This document shows positions 22,972 to 24,981 of a DNA stretch of 24,981 nucleotides, in pieces. Within the stretch, counting starts at the first letter, position 1; each line of letters begins with the position of its first letter. This DNA is from RUG11462 sp036308645 (lineage in GTDB: Bacteria; Bacillota; Clostridia; Oscillospirales; Acutalibacteraceae). The notes under the pieces are model-generated. The model was not told the origin of the DNA, searched no databases, and saw only the letters and a program-made list of their open reading frames with translations. Both the position numbers and the translations under genes were made by a program. The DNA is taken from contig JAXJVH010000025.1 in the NCBI GenBank assembly GCA_036308645.1, positions 1 to 24,981 on the forward strand, read 5' to 3'.

Positions 22972-23460
22972 TTAAAGTTGTATATAGTGTGGAATAATAT
23001 CTTCATAAGTTCCATCAGGCATTAAAAATCCGTTTGGAATAACGCCGAGCTTTACAAACCCTAATTTGTTGTAAAGGTGTAAAGCCGCAGTATTGGTTTT
23101 TACCACCGCATTAAATTGCAATATTTTAAAACCGAGTTCTTTTGCGGTTTTTATGCAATGTTTTACTAATTTTTCGCCGATATGCCGACCGCGTAAATCC
23201 GATTTAACCGCATAAGAGGCATTGCAAATATGACCGCATCTTCCAACGTTATTAGGGTGCAAAATGTAAAGTCCGATGATTTCACCGTTTTCATTTTCAG
23301 CAACACCTGTAAACGACTGCATATTAAAAAAATCAATGCCGCTTTGATCGTCTAAAGTTTCGGTTTGAGGAAAAGCGTTGCCGTCGGCGACAACCTTGTT
23401 CCAGATTGCGTTTGCGCTATGTATATCTTTATTTTCAAATTCTCTTATTTTAACGTCCAT
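22972..23460 (-). CDS. GNAT family N-acetyltransferase
   Basis: A 162-residue GNAT enzyme that transfers an acetyl group from acetyl-CoA to an unknown acceptor. The CoA-binding motif is RGRHIGEKL (90-98) after YAVKSDL. NTAALHLYNKLGFVKLGVIP is the usual C-terminal signature and PDGTYEDIIPHYIQL the tail. I choose the ATG at 23458-23460 because GGTG lies 6 nt before it and the promoter -10 box lies only 17 nt upstream; a longer reading frame from 23505 would start inside the promoter. The 5' leader is thus only about 10 nt. Confidence 0.88.
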   Translation of the reverse strand: MDVKIREFENKDIHSANAIWNKVVADGNAFPQTETLDDQSGIDFFNMQSFTGVAENENGEIIGLYILHPNNVGRCGHICNASYAVKSDLRGRHIGEKLVKHCIKTAKELGFKILQFNAVVKTNTAALHLYNKLGFVKLGVIPNGFLMPDGTYEDIIPHYIQL

Positions 23461-23476
23461 TTTCATCACCAAAAAT

Positions 23477-23505
23477 ATTATAGCACATTTAATTTTGATT
23501 AGCAA
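23477..23505 (-). promoter_or_regulatory. Promoter of the GNAT gene, inside the mecA 3' end
   Basis: On the minus strand TTGCTA (23500-23505) and TATAAT (23477-23482) are 17 nt apart, with a TG pair before the -10. The -35 lies in the last codons of mecA. Confidence 0.75.
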
Positions 23506-24022
23506 TTTTTTTGCAGATTAGCGTTCCGTGTTCCGATAAAAAAAGCGGCGAGATTTTATCGGGAACAGCGGAAAATTCCGAAAAAACAAGTAATGCCGCC
23601 TTACAGATTTTAAAATTTTTTGAAAGGCAGAGATAATATTTGCCGTTAAACTCATAAATTGAGCCGAAAGGTGCGTTTTTGCTACCGTAAAGAGCGTTCA
23701 GACAATCAAGCAGGCTGTTTATATCGGAAAATCGGTAAACATTCCTCTTTTTAATCGTTTCGGCTTTGAATCTTTTCGCATTGTTTCTCGTGAACAGAAT
23801 AAGACAGCCGTTATCTATCGTCGGAAAAACCTCAACGGTAAGTTTTGTATGAAAAATATCAAATCCCGTTTGCTCATAAGCGTTTCGCAGAATAATTTTA
23901 AGCACTCTGCCCGCATTTTCGTCACGCAAAGCAAACGAACCTCTTTTTATATTCATCAATGACATATCGTAATTGTCAAGTTCAACTTTTAAATGTCTGT
24001 CGTCAATCATTTCAATCAACAA
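23489..24022 (-). CDS. mecA: Adaptor protein MecA-like
   Basis: A 177-residue protein resembling MecA, which delivers substrates to the ClpC ATPase and controls competence in Bacillus. The N-terminus LLIEMIDDRHLKVELDNYDM matches the family's MxIERIxENTIKV start, so I place the start at TTG 24020-24022, with AGGGG 7 nt upstream. NIKRGSF, FHTKLTVEVFPTIDNGCLIL and the C-terminal FGSIYEFNGKYYLCL also fit. It is shorter than Bacillus MecA (about 218 residues), mainly in the middle linker, which is normal in Clostridia. Confidence 0.8.
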   Translation of the reverse strand: MLIEMIDDRHLKVELDNYDMSLMNIKRGSFALRDENAGRVLKIILRNAYEQTGFDIFHTKLTVEVFPTIDNGCLILFTRNNAKRFKAETIKKRNVYRFSDINSLLDCLNALYGSKNAPFGSIYEFNGKYYLCLSKNFKICKAALLVFSEFSAVPDKISPLFLSEHGTLICKKIANQN

Positions 24023-24114
24023 AAAATCACCCCTTTTTAATATAATATTATAAAGGGCTTTTCCCTGCAATAAAAAATATTTGGAATTATTTTTGGATTT
24101 TAAGAAAATTTTTA

Positions 24115-24143
24115 TTGACTTTTTTGTCTTAATGTATTATAAT
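24115..24143 (+). promoter_or_regulatory. Sigma-A-type promoter of tRNA-Pro
   Basis: TTGACT (24115-24120), a 17-nt spacer and TATAAT (24138-24143). The tRNA begins 40 nt after the -10 box. Confidence 0.85.
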
Positions 24144-24182
24144 ATTCGAGCGTGTTAATGAAATATAAAAAATAACAAATTT

Positions 24183-24259
24183 CGAGGCGTAGCTCAGCTT
24201 GGTAGAGTGCTTGGTTTGGGACCAAGATGCCGCAGGTTCAAGTCCTGTCGCCTCGACCA
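24183..24259 (+). tRNA. tRNA-Pro(TGG)
   Basis: A 77-nt gene with acceptor strand CGAGGCG paired to CGCCTCG, discriminator A and encoded CCA. The anticodon loop TTTGGGA in the stem CTTGG/CCAAG gives anticodon TGG, reading CCN proline codons. The T-arm is CAGGTTCAAGTCCTG. Its last 21 bases are duplicated at 24457-24477. Confidence 0.96.
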
Positions 24260-24262
24260 AAA

Positions 24263-24290
24263 CACAGATGTACCATTAGGTGCGTCTGTG
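24263..24290 (+). terminator. Terminator of tRNA-Pro
   Basis: CACAGATGTACC (24263-24274) pairs with GGTGCGTCTGTG (24279-24290) over 12 pairs, two of them G-U, with an ATTA loop, and is followed by CTTTTATTTT. Confidence 0.8.
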
Positions 24291-24342
24291 CTTTTATTTT
24301 GATTACGAAAAGGACTTGAACCTTATGAAGGTCTGAAGCATA

Positions 24343-24367
24343 AAAAACAGTCCGGTGGACTGTTTTT
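24343..24367 (+). terminator. Terminator hairpin inside the tRNA-Pro tail cassette
   Basis: AAAAACAGTCC and GGACTGTTTTT form a perfect 11-bp stem with a GGT loop. It lies 20 nt after the inverted T-arm copy. Confidence 0.8.
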
Positions 24368-24478
24368 AGCGAACGAGCGGGAGTCGGGTACAGTTGCAGT
24401 ATGCAACGGTCAACGAGCGATTAGTATGCTTACGGCTAAAGCCGTAAAGCAGACGGCAAGTCCTGTCGCCTCGACCAG

Positions 24479-24509
24479 AAAAAAGCACTGACTTTGTCAG
24501 TGCTTTTTT
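24479..24509 (+). terminator. Terminator after the second tRNA 3' end copy
   Basis: AAAAAAGCACTGAC and its complement form a 14-bp stem with a TTT loop. It starts 2 nt past the duplicated CGACCA, exactly where a tRNA terminator would be expected, so it may be the original tRNA-Pro terminator. Confidence 0.8.
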
Positions 24510-24510
24510 C

Positions 24511-24650
24511 AATGAAATTCGTTCCTTACGGAACGAGTGAAATATCTTCGATATGAAATATTTGCTTCACAAATATGAAATATGCCTACGGCATATTATG
24601 GAACAAATTTTATTTCATATTGCGTTGCAATATTTCATTGATGGTATTTT
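24511..24650. repeat. Second array of short hairpins
   Basis: Small palindromes with different arms follow one another: CGTTCC/GGAACG (24520-24536), ATATC/GATAT, ATTTG/CAAAT, ATGCC/GGCAT and ATTGC/GCAAT. A repeated separator, ATGAAAT or its complement ATTTCAT, lies between them. The design equals that of the array at 1-143 but uses a different separator. Confidence 0.7.
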
Positions 24651-24704
24651 CCCTCATCCGTCTTTTCCTTCGGCTTGCCACATTCCCCTAAAGGCGAAGG
24701 CTTG
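24651..24704. repeat. CCCTCATCCG repeat, copy 2
   Basis: It matches 5318-5374 at about 85% identity by eye, including CCCTCATCCGTCTTTTCC and AAAGGCGAAGGCTT. The following bases lead into a GTAGGG hairpin. Confidence 0.7.
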
Positions 24705-24715
24705 GTTTTGTCAAA

Positions 24716-24817
24716 AATCTTCTCGACACTTGTAGGGCACGACGACCTCAGCGTGCCTATTTATTTCAAATAAATAATTTTATATACATTCGTAGGGCGG
24801 TGGCTTGCTACCGCCGT
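24716..24817. repeat. Two GTAGGG-hairpin repeats
   Basis: 24730-24758 is TTGTAGGGCACG...CGTGCC after an AATCTTCTCGACAC leader. 24790-24816 is TCGTAGGGCGGT...ACCGCC. Between them lies the small palindrome TTATTTcaAATAA. From here to 24870 I see nothing else. Confidence 0.7.
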
Positions 24818-24872
24818 TTTCCCATAAATATAAAAGTAACGATAAGTTGTAAAATAAAATGACCAAAAAAAG

Positions 24873-24901
24873 ATGACTCATAAAGACATCTCTGGTATAA
24901 T
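24873..24901 (+). promoter_or_regulatory. Probable promoter of the transposase gene
   Basis: ATGACT (24873-24878), 17 nt, then TATAAT (24896-24901) preceded by TGG, an extended -10. It lies 38 nt upstream of the ATG. Confidence 0.6.
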
Positions 24902-24939
24902 GTTAAGTGATCAAACTAAACATGATTGGAGATATCAAT

Positions 24940-24981
24940 ATGAGTCACTTAAATAATAACACAAAAAGCAGGAAAGGTAAA
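24940..24981 (+). CDS. Start of an IS30-like transposase (cut by window edge)
   Basis: Only 14 codons are visible: MSHLNNNTKSRKGK, preceded by GGAG 8 nt upstream. This opening resembles the N-terminus of IS30-family transposases in Clostridia, which read MSHLNNNTK-like followed by a helix-turn-helix (HLxxxDR or similar). The element's left end is probably within about 24830-24880, but no inverted repeat can be confirmed without the right end. Family assignment rests on recall of a short motif. Confidence 0.5.
   Translation, partial: MSHLNNNTKSRKGK

Larger units (their letters stand above)
24239..24477 (+). repeat. 21-nt direct repeat of the tRNA-Pro 3' end bracketing a small cassette
   Basis: The stretch from CAAGTCCTG to TCGACCA at 24239-24259 recurs exactly at 24457-24477. 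The 197 nt between hold the tRNA terminator, an 11-nt inverted copy of the T-arm (24312-24322), a terminator hairpin (24343-24367), and GTTGCA-GTA-TGCAAC and TTACGGC-TAAA-GCCGTAA hairpins. AACGAGCG occurs twice. No ORF is supported. The layout is that of attL/attR around a tRNA-targeted insertion, but no integrase gene is present. Confidence 0.7.

Noticed and set aside
24457..24477. A second complete tRNA gene
   Set aside because: Only the 3' 21 nt are present; no acceptor 5' strand, D-arm or anticodon arm precedes them.
24553..24735. A 60-codon plus-strand frame
   Set aside because: It runs through the hairpin array and the CCCTCATCCG repeat, has no ribosome binding site, and reads as repeat translation.

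Overview
The window looks like chromosomal DNA of a low-GC, spore-forming Firmicute, most likely a gut-type Clostridia of the Ruminococcaceae/Oscillospiraceae kind. This is inferred from a SpoIID homologue, MecA, an LCP-like protein, an AT-rich coding style with AGGAGG-type ribosome binding sites, several TTG starts, and many small palindromic intergenic repeats. Most genes are housekeeping. The unusual content lies in one degenerate transporter-like gene and in the intergenic repeats around the tRNA genes.

Layout. Positions 1-427 hold a hairpin array and two tRNA-Ser genes (minus strand). Positions 655-5297 carry rlmB, a 980-residue protein built like a P1B-type ATPase but lacking its catalytic motifs, and an LCP-like protein. 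A repeat-rich gap leads to an unrecognised minus-strand gene (5561-6313). A lipoprotein gene and rpe follow on the plus strand (6494-7971). The minus-strand operon nifS-nifU-TSCPD protein (8104-9978) builds Fe-S clusters. A membrane-anchored DUF5050-like protein (10196-11125) faces alkD-like and tcdA-like genes (11369-12777, minus). A three-gene minus-strand cluster ends in dapF (13091-15103). The plus strand then has spoIID, murD and an M42 peptidase (15233-18720). A split chrA pair (18989-20121, minus) diverges from a beta-CASP hydrolase and a uridine kinase-like gene (20368-22906). GNAT and mecA genes (22972-24022, minus) precede tRNA-Pro (24183-24259), a repeat-filled stretch, and the first codons of an IS30-like transposase at the right edge.

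How genes work together. dapF (meso-diaminopimelate) and murD (UDP-MurNAc-Ala-Glu) feed peptidoglycan synthesis, and SpoIID is a peptidoglycan lytic enzyme of sporulation. NifS supplies sulfur to the NifU scaffold. rlmB, tcdA and the tRNA genes belong to translation. MecA is a ClpC adaptor.

Most notable observations: (1) the pseudo-P1B-ATPase followed by an LCP-like protein without the usual PRDT arginine; (2) a 21-nt duplication of the tRNA-Pro 3' end about 200 bp downstream, enclosing a compact cassette with its own hairpins; (3) two arrays of short hairpins, each with different arms but a constant separator, both lying just after tRNA terminators; (4) about ten dispersed GTAGGG-hairpins whose arms covary, some acting as likely terminators.
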